From NCBI RefSeq assembly GCF_000384195.1, contig NZ_KB913034.1:1247714-1311713 (forward strand): a stretch of 64,000 nt of DNA. Direction: 5' to 3'. Positions 43,964 to 53,679 of the stretch are shown here, in pieces (position 1 is the stretch's first letter; each line of letters begins with the position of its first letter). The position numbers and the translations under genes were made by a program. This DNA comes from Allobaculum stercoricanis DSM 13633. Lineage in GTDB: Bacteria > Bacillota_I > Bacilli_A > Erysipelotrichales > Erysipelotrichaceae. Below the pieces are notes generated by a model. The model ran no database searches. It was not told the DNA's origin and saw only the letters and a program-made list of their open reading frames with translations.

Positions 43964-45037
43964 TTAGAAAAAGCGGACAATATCCATATAAGTTGTAAAG
44001 ATCATTAATCCAATCAACAATGCAAAGCTTCCTAATAATAAATATTCTAAAAAGCGTTGTGGGATCTTTCGTTTAAAGATTGCTTCAAATAAAGTAATCA
44101 AAATACGTCCTCCATCTAATGATGGAATAGGTAGTAAATTGAATAAACCAATATTCAAAGAAATCAAAGAACAGAGGCTTAAATACGATAAGAATCCATA
44201 GGAAACCACTTGTTCTGTCACTTTATATACCCCAACTGGCCCCGAGAGATTCTCAAGTCCTTTTAATTGGAAAAGCTGTAATAATGAGCGACCCATCATT
44301 TTCGTATCATTCCACAGTTGTTTTGCGCCAACCACAAATGATTCAAAAAAGCCAACTTCACGAATCGTGGATTGGGAAGTGAACCCTAACATGTAACGCT
44401 GTGATTCTTCATCATATTGCGCAGTCATTGTCGCGCTAAATGTTTCATCGCCACGTAAAATTTTATATTCGTTTGCGCCTGTATTGTATTGTAAAAACTC
44501 AACCACATCATCTTGTGTTTTGGGTTTAACACTACTGCCATCTTCAGCCATAATTTGCAGAATTGTATCACCTGAAACGAGTCCTGCTTTAGCGGCTGGC
44601 GAATTATCGATGACTTCATAAACAATCGGTTTTGGCGAATCGACGACAGTTCCTTGAACCATAATCAGTGAACTCATCAACAACCAGGCAAATAAGACGT
44701 TAATGATGACACCGGCACTCATCACAAAAACTTGTTGCCAAACAGGCTTGTTGTTGAGTCGTTGGTTTTCGGGAACTTGATTCAACCATTGATCTTCATC
44801 ATCTTCATCTACGTCAACATCCATCGCAATCGAAACGGATCCGCCAAAAGGAAGGGCACGTAAAGAAAAGAGAGTGTTTTTCCCTTGTTTTTGCCAAAGT
44901 TTAGGTCCTACGCCAAATGAGAATTCATGGACGTAAACACCACAAGCACGAGCTGCGAAATAATGTCCCGCTTCGTGAATAATCACAATGACAAACAACA
45001 TCAAAATGAATGCGAGTATCCCTGTCAGAAAATTCAT
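43964..45037 (-). CDS. rseP: Site-2 intramembrane metalloprotease RseP/RasP
   Basis: A 357-residue membrane protease. The zinc motif HEAGH is at residues 21-25 in the first membrane helix, and the third ligand region LLPIPSLDGGRI is near 305. A single PDZ domain (about 150-215, NSPAAKAGLVSGDTIL) lies between. Several membrane helices follow. It cleaves anti-sigma factors and signal-peptide remnants within the membrane. An insert of acidic residues (DVDVDEDDEDQ, about 72-82) is unusual. It is the last gene of pyrH-frr-uppS-cdsA-rseP. Confidence 0.95.
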   Translation of the reverse strand: MNFLTGILAFILMLFVIVIIHEAGHYFAARACGVYVHEFSFGVGPKLWQKQGKNTLFSLRALPFGGSVSIAMDVDVDEDDEDQWLNQVPENQRLNNKPVWQQVFVMSAGVIINVLFAWLLMSSLIMVQGTVVDSPKPIVYEVIDNSPAAKAGLVSGDTILQIMAEDGSSVKPKTQDDVVEFLQYNTGANEYKILRGDETFSATMTAQYDEESQRYMLGFTSQSTIREVGFFESFVVGAKQLWNDTKMMGRSLLQLFQLKGLENLSGPVGVYKVTEQVVSYGFLSYLSLCSLISLNIGLFNLLPIPSLDGGRILITLFEAIFKRKIPQRFLEYLLLGSFALLIGLMIFTTYMDIVRFF

Positions 45038-45167
45038 TTCATCAAACCTTTCTATGTCTAAAAAGAGTTTCTGTCTTTGTTTGACGCAAAAATACTAAAA
45101 TATTTTCAATCTAACAATCAAGCCTAAGACTTAAACGGCAATTAAAATCCAGCAATTCCATTTGTTA

Positions 45168-45944
45168 CTACAATACTGCTGAAAGAATGCCAAATAAAAT
45201 AAAGTTCATCAATAATGAATCGACGCGGTCTAATACTCCACCATGTCCAGGTAATAGATTGGAGAAGTCTTTAAGTTTATATTCGCGTTTAAAGCTGGAG
45301 AAGCATAAGTCACCAAGTTCAGCAAACACAGGTGCCAGTACGCAAATAGCAAGATTTAATGTGTAATTTAATTCTTGAACATAGAATAAACTCAATCCCC
45401 AAGATAGTGCCATTCCTATGATCCAGCCCCCGAAAAATCCTTCCCAAGTTTTCTTAGGAGAAACTCGTTCATTCATTTTATGCTTACCAAAAAAGCGTCC
45501 GCAAAAATAAGCACCACTATCGGATCCATAAGTCGCAAAACAAAGTGTCCATAAATAACGATGTTCTTTTAAAATCAACTCTTGCATGCATAAAAAACAT
45601 ATGCCAAAAATTGCAAAGAACGTTAATGCCGCAAAGGCATTCGTTTGGGAAAAACTTTCAATAAAAATTGGTAATACCCAAATTGAAACGATGCCAAGGG
45701 CAATCCACGCAAATAACAATTGTGGATAATAAGCTTTAACGACCGGTGTTAGTAGGACTAAAACGATTTCTAAAATCGTGACACCGATTCCCCATGTTTT
45801 AAATCCATCCAATGCATGGAGCCATTCATAAGCCCCAGCACAAACAATAAAAACACCTAATGCCTCAAGTGCCCAGCTACCATATACAACTGGAAAAAAG
45901 ACAACCGCAATAATAAACAAAGCGGTAATAATTCTAGTCTTCAT
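45168..45944 (-). CDS. cdsA: Phosphatidate cytidylyltransferase
   Basis: A 258-residue protein with seven or eight membrane helices. The CdsA signature is present near the C-terminus: GDLCFSSFKREYKLKDFSN then LLPGHGGVLDRVDSL. It makes CDP-diacylglycerol from CTP and phosphatidic acid for phospholipid synthesis. Its start overlaps the end of uppS by 11 nt, and a 130-nt gap separates it from rseP. Confidence 0.96.
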   Translation of the reverse strand: MKTRIITALFIIAVVFFPVVYGSWALEALGVFIVCAGAYEWLHALDGFKTWGIGVTILEIVLVLLTPVVKAYYPQLLFAWIALGIVSIWVLPIFIESFSQTNAFAALTFFAIFGICFLCMQELILKEHRYLWTLCFATYGSDSGAYFCGRFFGKHKMNERVSPKKTWEGFFGGWIIGMALSWGLSLFYVQELNYTLNLAICVLAPVFAELGDLCFSSFKREYKLKDFSNLLPGHGGVLDRVDSLLMNFILFGILSAVL

Positions 45945-46638
45945 TACTTAGACCTCCAAAACGACGATCGCGATTTTGATATTCGGCAATGCACTGTTGC
46001 AATGCTTGTTCATCAAAATCTGGCCATGGTGTCGGCGTAAAAATCAATTCCGCATAAGCGATTTGCCACAACAAGAAATTGGAAATGCGACATTCGCCAC
46101 TTGTGCGGATCATCAAATCTACATTTTCTTGAACAAAAAGCAATTCATTGACCTCTTGTTCTTGAATATCGTTTTCCCTTTGCCCACTTGCCACTTGGTT
46201 GGCATAGTTTTGCATCGCCAAAACGAGTTCTCTTTGGCTACCGTAGTTGATTGCCAAACATAATTCCATGCCCGTATTGACAGCTGTTTGATTGACTGCT
46301 TTTCGAATCACTGCTTTGGTATTTTCTGGGAATTTTTCTAATTCCCCCGCAAATGTGACGCGAATGTTATTGTCCATCAATTCTTGAATGAATTTATTAA
46401 AAAACAATCCTGGAAGTTTGCATAAGTATGAAACTTCATCTTCAGGACGTTTCCAGTTTTCTGTCGAAAAGGCATAGAGGATTAATTTTTGAATGCCTAA
46501 GCGTTTTGCTTCTAAGGCAATATCGCGGACGCGATCGGCACCTTTTTTATGTCCTGCAGTACGAGGCAAATTTTGTTTTTTTGCCCAACGTCCATTGCCA
46601 TCCATAATAATGGCGACCGTTTGCGGTGTGTTTAACAT
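45934..46638 (-). CDS. uppS: Undecaprenyl diphosphate synthase
   Basis: A 234-residue cis-prenyltransferase. It begins with VAIIMDGNGRWAKK (catalytic Asp13) and includes LYAFSTENWKRP and DLMIRTSGECRISNFLLWQIAYAELIF. It makes the C55 lipid carrier for cell-wall synthesis. I start at MLNTPQ (46638): AAGGAAAGATTAGG upstream is its ribosome-binding region, and an earlier ATG at 46656 falls inside the preceding hairpin's tail. It overlaps cdsA. Confidence 0.97.
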   Translation of the reverse strand: MLNTPQTVAIIMDGNGRWAKKQNLPRTAGHKKGADRVRDIALEAKRLGIQKLILYAFSTENWKRPEDEVSYLCKLPGLFFNKFIQELMDNNIRVTFAGELEKFPENTKAVIRKAVNQTAVNTGMELCLAINYGSQRELVLAMQNYANQVASGQRENDIQEQEVNELLFVQENVDLMIRTSGECRISNFLLWQIAYAELIFTPTPWPDFDEQALQQCIAEYQNRDRRFGGLSNED

Positions 46639-46653
46639 CCTAATCTTTCCTTT

Positions 46654-46679
46654 CAAAAAAAAGCCCTATTCGGGCTTTA
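46654..46679 (-). terminator. Intra-operon terminator between frr and uppS
   Basis: AAAGCCC/GGGCTTT with a 5-nt loop, followed on the minus strand by eight U residues, lies 7 nt beyond the frr stop and directly before the uppS ribosome-binding site. It should limit read-through into uppS-cdsA-rseP. Confidence 0.85.
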
Positions 46680-46685
46680 TTGCGT

Positions 46686-47231
46686 TTATCCTTCGAGAAG
46701 ATCTTTTTCTTTTGCAGCAGCCAAAGTGTCTACTTTTTTCACGAATTTATCAGTTAACTTCTGGCATTCATCTAACCATTCTTTAGATGTATCTTCAGAA
46801 ATTTCTTTATCTTTTTTGATTTTGTCATTCGCATTACGACGGATATTACGTAAGTTTACTTTTGCTTCATCTGCGTATTTTTTAGCTTCTTTAGCGAGTT
46901 GTTTACGACGTTCTGTTGTCAGTGGTGGTACGTTAATACGGATGCAGTCAGCTTCAGCTTGTGGTATTAAGCCAAGGTTAGCTGCAGAAATAGCATGGTT
47001 AATATCTTTAACTGTTGTTCTGTCGTAAGGTTTGATCACTAATTGTGTTCCTTCTACAACAGAGATTTTTGCCATTTGGTTAATTGGTGTTAATTCACCA
47101 TAGTAATCTACACGAACGCGGTCTAACATCCCAGCAGAAGCACGTCCTGTACGGATTGTTTTTAAGTTATTTTCGAAGTTCTCGATTGTTTCTTCCATTT
47201 CGAGTTCGGCAGTTTCTAAAAATTCAGCCAT
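46686..47231 (-). CDS. frr: Ribosome recycling factor
   Basis: A 181-residue RRF of typical length (about 185): NFENNLKTIRTGRASAGMLDRV (about 18-39), then IRINVPPLTTERRKQL (about 108-123) and a long C-terminal helix. With EF-G it splits post-termination ribosomes. It follows pyrH by 42 nt. GGAG lies about 9 nt before the ATG. Confidence 0.98.
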   Translation of the reverse strand: MAEFLETAELEMEETIENFENNLKTIRTGRASAGMLDRVRVDYYGELTPINQMAKISVVEGTQLVIKPYDRTTVKDINHAISAANLGLIPQAEADCIRINVPPLTTERRKQLAKEAKKYADEAKVNLRNIRRNANDKIKKDKEISEDTSKEWLDECQKLTDKFVKKVDTLAAAKEKDLLEG

Positions 47232-47273
47232 GTTGTTTTCTCCTTTTAATTTTTCTTGTTGTTTTTTATTGTT

Positions 47274-47978
47274 TTATTGAGTGATTGTTGTTCCTTCAAC
47301 TTCGCCTCTAACTGCTTTTTCAATATTTCCTTTTTCGTTCATATTGAAGACAATTAAATCGACATCGTTATCCATGCACATAGAAATGGCAGTTGAATCC
47401 ATAACTTTTAAACCTTTGTTTAAAACGTCCATATAAGTGAGGCGATTGAATTTTTTCGCTTCAGGATTCAATTTTGGATCGGAATCATAAACACCATCAA
47501 CCCCATTTTTTGCCATTAAAATGACATCTGCGCCAATTTCGCTTGCACGAAGTGCTGCTGTTGTGTCTGTAGAGAAATATGGAGAACCTGTTCCAGCTCC
47601 AAAAATCACTACGCGTCCTTTTTCTAAGTGACGCACTGCACGGCGTAAGATAAATGGTTCAGCAACTTTTTGCATTTCGATTGCAGTTTGTACACGTGTT
47701 ACAACGCCTTCATTTTCTAGTGCGTTTTGAACTGCAAGGGCATTAATCACTGTCCCGAGCATTCCCATGTAATCTGCTTGGGTACGGTCCATCCCCATAT
47801 CTTGGATTTGTTTTCCTCGAATGAAGTTTCCACCCCCAACGACAATCGCAAGTTCAACGCCTGTTTCTTTCACTCTTTTTAATTCAATAGCCAGCTCTTT
47901 TAATACTGCTGGTTCAAGATTGTTTTCTTTTGATGAAAGAGCTTCTCCGCTCAATTTCAATAAAACTCGTTTATACAT
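47274..47978 (-). CDS. pyrH: Uridylate kinase
   Basis: A 234-residue hexameric UMP kinase: [15 protein letters not shown] at the start, [10 protein letters not shown] (about 47), [12 protein letters not shown], and [17 protein letters not shown] (about 128-144). It makes UDP from UMP and ATP. AAGGACG lies about 10 nt before the ATG. It leads the pyrH-frr-uppS-cdsA-rseP cluster. rpsB and tsf, often upstream, are not here. Confidence 0.98.
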   Translation of the reverse strand: MYKRVLLKLSGEALSSKENNLEPAVLKELAIELKRVKETGVELAIVVGGGNFIRGKQIQDMGMDRTQADYMGMLGTVINALAVQNALENEGVVTRVQTAIEMQKVAEPFILRRAVRHLEKGRVVIFGAGTGSPYFSTDTTAALRASEIGADVILMAKNGVDGVYDSDPKLNPEAKKFNRLTYMDVLNKGLKVMDSTAISMCMDNDVDLIVFNMNEKGNIEKAVRGEVEGTTITQ

Positions 47979-48342
47979 TTGTCAATTCGTCCTTTTCATT
48001 GCCCTCATTATACATGAGCCATTCAAGAAAAAAAAGAACAGGCCTAAGAGCCTAATTCTATCGATTCATTCTCTAATCAATCTTTCTGTTTTTCAAGTTT
48101 TTCATGCCATTATTCTTTTGATTCGATATTCCAGCTCATCAAAATCATCTTTTTTGCACTGCAAATCACAAGATTCATTTTCAACATTACATTGCACGCT
48201 TTAGAATTTAATAATAACTATTTAATTTGTTCTCATGTACAATATGTATATTCAAACATGCATACTTGTATGACTTTCGATAGATATAATCATGTTCTCT
48301 TGATGATTTCATATCTATCCAAACAATAGCGAAAGGAACATT
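47979..48342. other. Divergent intergenic region, pyrH / ABC ATPase
   Basis: A minus-strand TATAAT at 48007-48012 is a likely -10 for pyrH. On the plus side a TATAAT near 48285 precedes the ABC gene, just after a near-palindrome CATACTTGTATG (about 48261-48272) that could be an operator. No gene is seen in these 364 bases. Confidence 0.5.
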
Positions 48343-49071
48343 ATGTCTTCTCATCCACCTATGATTGAGGTTCGCAGTTTACGCAAAGAATACCCTGTTG
48401 AAGACGATCCTGTTGTCGCTTTAGATCATATTGACCTCAATATCGCTCAAGGTGAAATTTGTTGTATATTTGGTCCTTCTGGTTCGGGAAAAAGTACCCT
48501 TTTAAACTTACTCGCCGGACTAGAAAAACCAACCCGAGGCGGCATTCGAATTCATGGCGTTGTAATCAACCAACTCAACGAATCAGAGCTTGCCCTATTT
48601 CGTCAACAAAATACGGGATTTATTTTTCAGTCTTATAATCTTTTACCCGCATTAAATGCATTAGAAAACGTCGCAATGCCATTGATGTTTAAAGGTGTAT
48701 CTAAATCAAAACGAGAATATGTTGCCAAAGGTTTATTAAAAATGGTCGGGCTCGAAAATAGAATGAATCACTACCCTTCCCAAATGTCAGGGGGGCAACA
48801 ACAGCGTGTCGGGATTGCCCGCGCCTTTGTCACAAAGCCTTACGTGATTTTTGCCGATGAACCAACAGGAAACCTCGATTCAAAATCTTCTTTAGAAGCT
48901 CTCGAAATGATCCGGACGTTTTCAAGACGATTTAATCAAACCGTTGTGATGGTTTCTCACTCAGCTATGGCTGCTCGTTATGCTGATCATATTGTCACCA
49001 TTGAAGATGGTCGCATCATCAAAGAAGAATTTCCAAGCAAAGATCAACCTTTAAATCTCGTTGAAATCTAA
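48343..49071 (+). CDS. ABC transporter ATP-binding protein (MacB/LolD type)
   Basis: A 242-residue ATPase with Walker A GPSGSGKST (about 44-52), Q loop FIFQSYNLLPALNALENV, signature MSGGQQQRVGIARAF, Walker B VIFADEPTGNLDS and the H loop VSHSA. The SYNLLPALNALENVAMPL stretch and LDS after Walker B are typical of ATPases that pair with FtsX-type permeases. GAAAGGA lies 7 nt before the ATG. It is the first of three plus-strand genes; the third is an FtsX permease. Confidence 0.95.
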   Translation: MSSHPPMIEVRSLRKEYPVEDDPVVALDHIDLNIAQGEICCIFGPSGSGKSTLLNLLAGLEKPTRGGIRIHGVVINQLNESELALFRQQNTGFIFQSYNLLPALNALENVAMPLMFKGVSKSKREYVAKGLLKMVGLENRMNHYPSQMSGGQQQRVGIARAFVTKPYVIFADEPTGNLDSKSSLEALEMIRTFSRRFNQTVVMVSHSAMAARYADHIVTIEDGRIIKEEFPSKDQPLNLVEI

Positions 49072-49160
49072 GCGTCAACAACTAACCTCAAAGATAAACA
49101 CACAAAACGAATTTCGTTTGATCTATCAATCCCTAATTGGATTTAGAAAGCAATAGAATT

Positions 49161-50798
49161 ATGAAGCATCCAATCATGACCTCATTACTTAGTGTCAGCC
49201 TTGCTTTGGGACTGACCCCTATTCTTCAACCTACAATCAATACCCCGGTTCACGCAAAACTTGCCCCAACAACGGGATCTCTCAACTTATTAGTTTGCGA
49301 TGTTCTCGATAGTCAAAACAATCCCGTTTATCAATGGGATCCGGCAAGTCCGTATACCATTCGCATGGTCTTCAAATCAACAGGATGGCTTACGCATGAA
49401 GCGGTCCAAAAAGATGAATTAAAAGTTGGACAAGTGATCAAAAGCGTGCAAGCGGATCTCCTTAAATCTGACTTTTGCGCTGATGCCGGGACGGTTAAAC
49501 TGTTATCCAATGCCAATGATCCATTCCAAATTGAAGTCTTATTTAAAAATGCGAAATGGCTCGGACCTGGCAATAACGTATCTTGGGCTATTACTTATCC
49601 TGCAGCCCAAAAACCGGGCATCAATGGTTCGATCCCCATTGTCGCAACAGATAATTCAAATCCAATGCCAGATACACCTCCAATGCCGGAAGCACCGCAA
49701 GAAGGTGGAGATCAACAATCGGATTCGGTAGAAGGATGGAATGAATTTAGTGGCGATCCTAATGAAGATCCTGGCGATACAGCGCCAGAAGCACCAAAAC
49801 CAGCCGCTGCCGCACCTAATTTAATTATCGATAACTATTCCTATGGCGGAACGAGTGTCCAAGCCGGTAAAACTTTTGATTTATCCATTAACTTTATGAA
49901 TACCTCTAGAGCATTAGCGGTCGAAAATATCGTGATGTCTTTAGAAACAGCTGAAGGTATTTCGATTGCGAACTCCAGTAATACGTTCTACTTTGAAACA
50001 CTTAAACCACGCCATAACATCACCCAAAACATCACTCTTCGAGCGACAGGTAAAGGCGAAAATAGTTCGCCAACAATTGGAGTGAATTTCCGTTATGAAT
50101 ATATTGATCAAAATCAACGTATGGAAATTACGCGAAGTGAAACGATCGCAATTCCAGTTACCCAACCTGAACGTTTTGAAATCACCGAACCGACACTTCC
50201 TGAAATGCAAGTTGGTATGGAAAGCGTATTAAGCTTCCCTTACGTGAATAAAGGAAAAGGAACGCTCTACAATGTAGCAGTCAAAATCGAAGGCGATGTC
50301 GATGCACTACAACCTGTGCAAAACTTAGGTAACTTTGAATCCGGACGCTCTGGAACAATCGATGCCATTTTCACAACAACCCAAGAGGGACCAACACCAT
50401 TTAAAATCATTGTGACTTACGAAGATGCCGATGGAAACGAAAAGAAACGCGAATTCAAATATGAACCAACCGTAATGGCTATGCCTGAACCAGAACTTCC
50501 CCCAGAAATGATGGATCCCATGGATCCACAATTAGTAGAACAACCAAGTCATAACTGGATGTGGATTGTTGGTGTAATTCTCATTGTTGCTTTAGGCGGT
50601 GGCTTCTGGTGGTTTAAAAAACGCAAAAAGAAAACAAATAAAGTCAGCGAAGCCGAAAAAGAAAACGAAGAGATCGATTGGTTTAAAAAAGAAGATTTAG
50701 AAATCGAACAACAAGAAACAAAACAAGAAGCACAACCTGCACCTACTCCAAAACAAGAAACACCAACTTCTTCTCACGATGAAAATGTAGAGGAATAA
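49161..50798 (+). CDS. Surface-anchored CARDB/S-layer-like protein of an ABC triad
   Basis: A 545-residue protein. A signal peptide (about 1-32; LGLTPILQPTINTPVHA), an N-terminal beta-rich domain (about 35-165), a Pro/Glu-rich linker (about 168-225), then two CARDB-like Ig-fold domains (about 228-340 and 345-435; NLIIDNYSYGGTSVQAGKTF begins the first). A C-terminal membrane helix (NWMWIVGVILIVALGGGFWW, about 463-482) and a charged cytoplasmic tail end it. It is placed to hold or sense a ligand outside for the flanking ABC ATPase and FtsX permease. I start at the ATG at 49161; a TTG at 49137 is possible. Confidence 0.85.
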   Translation: MKHPIMTSLLSVSLALGLTPILQPTINTPVHAKLAPTTGSLNLLVCDVLDSQNNPVYQWDPASPYTIRMVFKSTGWLTHEAVQKDELKVGQVIKSVQADLLKSDFCADAGTVKLLSNANDPFQIEVLFKNAKWLGPGNNVSWAITYPAAQKPGINGSIPIVATDNSNPMPDTPPMPEAPQEGGDQQSDSVEGWNEFSGDPNEDPGDTAPEAPKPAAAAPNLIIDNYSYGGTSVQAGKTFDLSINFMNTSRALAVENIVMSLETAEGISIANSSNTFYFETLKPRHNITQNITLRATGKGENSSPTIGVNFRYEYIDQNQRMEITRSETIAIPVTQPERFEITEPTLPEMQVGMESVLSFPYVNKGKGTLYNVAVKIEGDVDALQPVQNLGNFESGRSGTIDAIFTTTQEGPTPFKIIVTYEDADGNEKKREFKYEPTVMAMPEPELPPEMMDPMDPQLVEQPSHNWMWIVGVILIVALGGGFWWFKKRKKKTNKVSEAEKENEEIDWFKKEDLEIEQQETKQEAQPAPTPKQETPTSSHDENVEE

Positions 50799-50800
50799 TC

Positions 50801-52234
50801 ATGAAGTTTACAGATCGCCTACTTAGTGCTCTACAAAATCTGAGACGGCATAAAACAAGAACAATTCTCACTTCACTAGGAGTAGTTGTTGGCTGTATGT
50901 CGATTTTGATCATGGTCTCGATTGGCTTTGGTTTATCAGAATCCCAACAATCGATGATTGAAGGAATGGGTGACATCACCAAAATCACGATCTACAACAA
51001 CCAAAATTTCGGTTCAACAAGCAATATCACAACAGGTACAACTTCCTCTACAACCAATGCGATTAATGACGAAAAGCTTTTAGAGTTTAAAGCGATTGAA
51101 CACGTCAAAGTTGTTTCTCCCCTTTTACAACTCGATGATTTACAAGTGAAAGTCTCTGCCAAAAATGACATCTATCAAGCAGATTATTGTCCGATTGTCG
51201 GAATGTCGAAAGATTTAATCAATGAAGAATATTTAGGTTTAGAAGAAGGGATCTTTCCTCAATCGTCAACTTCCACACAAACAACAGACGTTTTAGTCGG
51301 TGCTGACTTTGCGTATCTCTTTAAGGATACCCGCCGTCCGGAAGGACAAAATATGATTTATCCTTATGAAGATGGCATGGGTTACTATGGCGTAATGGGA
51401 CAAGAAGAAGTACTTCCAGAAAAACAAGAGCCTTATTTCCAACCTTTAGACGAAACAATTAAATTGACACTCAGCTCGTTTACTGAATCGAGTTCAACGC
51501 CAAAAGAAACGAGTTTTAAACTTCGTCCCGTTGGGAAAACCGTGGCTGATTACAACTTAACTTATGAAACATCGGAAGGGATCATGATGGATCTCGATAG
51601 CTTTAAAAACATCGTCAACCAAGCAAGACGAGATGCGGGATTACCTCGTAAAAACTTCACATATAGTTCTGTTGTCGTTTATGCTGACTCAATCGAACAT
51701 GTCAAAAGTATTCAAGACACAATTACCGGCATGGGCTATGAAGCATTTTCGACCCACGACACAATCGAATCGATTCAAGAAAGTAGTCGCTCCATCCAAA
51801 TGATTCTTGGTGGAATTGGCGCAATTTCCTTGCTCGTTGCTGCCATTGGCATTACCAATACGATGATTATGTCTTTAACAGAAAGAACCCGCGAAATCGG
51901 CATCATGAAAGCACTTGGATGTCGAACGAAAGACATTCAAATGATCTTCTTAACTGAAGCTGGAACCATCGGATTTTTAGGCGGATCTTTCGGGATTTTG
52001 TTCTCATATCTCATCAGTTGGGGCATCAATTACCTAGCTTGGCAGCCTAAAGGCGGTTTCATTGAATTTATACAATTTATCTTTACAAGTGGTAGTGGAC
52101 GAATCTCTGTCATCCCTTTATGGCTAGCATTATTTGGCTTATTGTTCTCCATTATTATCGGCTTAGTTGCTGGTTTTATCCCGGCTAGACGAAGCTTAAA
52201 AGTATCGGCTTTAGAAGCGATGAAATACAACTAA
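50801..52234 (+). CDS. FtsX-like ABC permease (MacB family)
   Basis: A 477-residue permease with the MacB layout: an N-terminal helix (TILTSLGVVVGCMSILIMVSI about 21-41), an extracellular domain (about 55-330) and three C-terminal helices (about 338-362, 388-412, 440-465). The FtsX motif LTERTREIGIMKALGCRTKDI (about 359-379) precedes the third helix pair. It starts 2 nt after the CARDB gene stop. MacB-type systems transmit ATPase motion to the cell surface, exporting peptides or driving envelope processes. The substrate here is unknown. Confidence 0.94.
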   Translation: MKFTDRLLSALQNLRRHKTRTILTSLGVVVGCMSILIMVSIGFGLSESQQSMIEGMGDITKITIYNNQNFGSTSNITTGTTSSTTNAINDEKLLEFKAIEHVKVVSPLLQLDDLQVKVSAKNDIYQADYCPIVGMSKDLINEEYLGLEEGIFPQSSTSTQTTDVLVGADFAYLFKDTRRPEGQNMIYPYEDGMGYYGVMGQEEVLPEKQEPYFQPLDETIKLTLSSFTESSSTPKETSFKLRPVGKTVADYNLTYETSEGIMMDLDSFKNIVNQARRDAGLPRKNFTYSSVVVYADSIEHVKSIQDTITGMGYEAFSTHDTIESIQESSRSIQMILGGIGAISLLVAAIGITNTMIMSLTERTREIGIMKALGCRTKDIQMIFLTEAGTIGFLGGSFGILFSYLISWGINYLAWQPKGGFIEFIQFIFTSGSGRISVIPLWLALFGLLFSIIIGLVAGFIPARRSLKVSALEAMKYN

Positions 52235-52246
52235 TATAAATGATTT

Positions 52247-52306
52247 AAGGCACAACGTTTCGATCGTTAACCATCAAACCTTTCGAAAACGTCGTGCCTT
52301 TTTTCA
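52247..52306 (+). terminator. Terminator of the ABC triad
   Basis: AAGGCACAACGTTTCGA pairs with TCGAAAACGTCGTGCCTT across a 20-nt loop and is followed by TTTTTT. Confidence 0.92.
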
Positions 52307-52333
52307 GATCAAAATAAGAACGGAGACTAAACT

Positions 52334-53587
52334 ATGAATCCAATCACCACCCTAACTCGGGCATGGCTAACGAGGTCATTTCAACCTTTTACGTTTCAAA
52401 ATGAATATGATCAAGTCTTAGATTATCAAGATTGCGAAAATTTAGGACTTTATGTCCATATTCCTTTTTGTCGCAGTTTGTGTAACTTTTGTCCATATTG
52501 TAAAGTGCGCTATCAACAAGATTTATGTGATCAATATATTGATGCTTTACTTGAAGAAATCCATCTTGTAGGCAGCCAATCTTGTAATCGTAAAAAAGTG
52601 ACCAGTCTATATTTTGGTGGCGGTACACCGGCTCTAGTTGCCAATCGCATCAAGGAAATTATAGATGCTTTAAATGAACATTTTGAAATTATTGAAGGCA
52701 TTGGTTTAGAACTTCATCCTGATAACGTCAATATTCCTACACTTCAAATGCTCAAAGAAGTCGGAATCACAAAGATCAGCATTGGCATTCAATCCTTTAG
52801 TCATAAATACCAGACAATTCTTGGTCGCCATCAAATCGATCGAGAAGGGATCAAACAAGCGCTTCATGCTGTTTCATTCGAAACTGTCTCGATGGATTTT
52901 ATTTTTGCTTTACCCAATCAAACTTTTGAAGATTTAAAAGTTGATATTGATCAAGCATTTGAACTTGGGGCTAACCATGTTGCCATCTATCCTTTCATCG
53001 ACTTTACATTCACCACAAGTCAAGTTAGCGCTATGTCCAAAAAAGAGAAACGCAAACTACTTGATCAAATCACAAATTATTGTTTAGATCAGGGCTTTTA
53101 TCGAAATTCGATTTGGACTTTCTCCAGCCATGAACAAGCTCAATATTCTTCCATGACTCGAGATAACTTTTTAGGATTTGGTTGTTCAGCAACCACTCTT
53201 TTAAAAGACCAATTTAAAATCAACACCTTTGATATCGCATCATATTTCCAAAGAATCCAAGAAAGAAAACTACCTACTTCTTTAACAATCCGCTTTACAT
53301 TGCGACAGCGCATGATTTATTGGTTGTTTTGGACTGCCTATAGTACAAGAGTCAATGCCAACGACTTTGAACACTTCTTTGATATGACACTTCAAAATAT
53401 GTATGGCCTTGAACTGTGGCTTGCTCAAAAACTTGGCTTCATCACAAAGCAAGATGATCTATATGAAATGACGCTCAAAGGCGCATTCTATTATCATTAT
53501 TACGAAAATTTCTATACATTAGCGTATATTGACAAGATGTGGGGAATCTTAAAAAATGAATCCTTCCCCACAAAAATCACATTGTAA
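52334..53587 (+). CDS. Radical SAM protein, coproporphyrinogen dehydrogenase-like
   Basis: A 417-residue radical SAM enzyme of the HemN/HemW type. The cluster motif is VHIPFCRSLCNFCPYCKV (about 39-56; CxxxCxxC), then YFGGGTPAL (about 92) and the SIGIQSFSHKYQTILGR stretch. The C-terminal part (about 300-417) resembles the HemW/HutW tail. Such proteins include coproporphyrinogen dehydrogenases, heme chaperones and anaerobic heme-degrading methyltransferases. No heme genes are adjacent, so the role is open. ACGGAGA precedes the ATG. It is bounded by the ABC triad's terminator and the ToxI promoter. Confidence 0.88.
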   Translation: MNPITTLTRAWLTRSFQPFTFQNEYDQVLDYQDCENLGLYVHIPFCRSLCNFCPYCKVRYQQDLCDQYIDALLEEIHLVGSQSCNRKKVTSLYFGGGTPALVANRIKEIIDALNEHFEIIEGIGLELHPDNVNIPTLQMLKEVGITKISIGIQSFSHKYQTILGRHQIDREGIKQALHAVSFETVSMDFIFALPNQTFEDLKVDIDQAFELGANHVAIYPFIDFTFTTSQVSAMSKKEKRKLLDQITNYCLDQGFYRNSIWTFSSHEQAQYSSMTRDNFLGFGCSATTLLKDQFKINTFDIASYFQRIQERKLPTSLTIRFTLRQRMIYWLFWTAYSTRVNANDFEHFFDMTLQNMYGLELWLAQKLGFITKQDDLYEMTLKGAFYYHYYENFYTLAYIDKMWGILKNESFPTKITL

Positions 53588-53627
53588 ATTTGCAACTACT
53601 ATTAGAGCAAAAGTTTTTTCAAAAGAT

Positions 53628-53656
53628 TTGACATCTTTTCTCATTTTACTTTTAAT
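53628..53656 (+). promoter_or_regulatory. Promoter of toxIN
   Basis: A perfect TTGACA (53628-53633), a 17-bp spacer and TTTAAT (53651-53656, five of six). The predicted start near 53663 is about 20 nt before the first ToxI repeat. Confidence 0.8.
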
Positions 53657-53679
53657 AAAGATGACGAGTAGAATTACTC

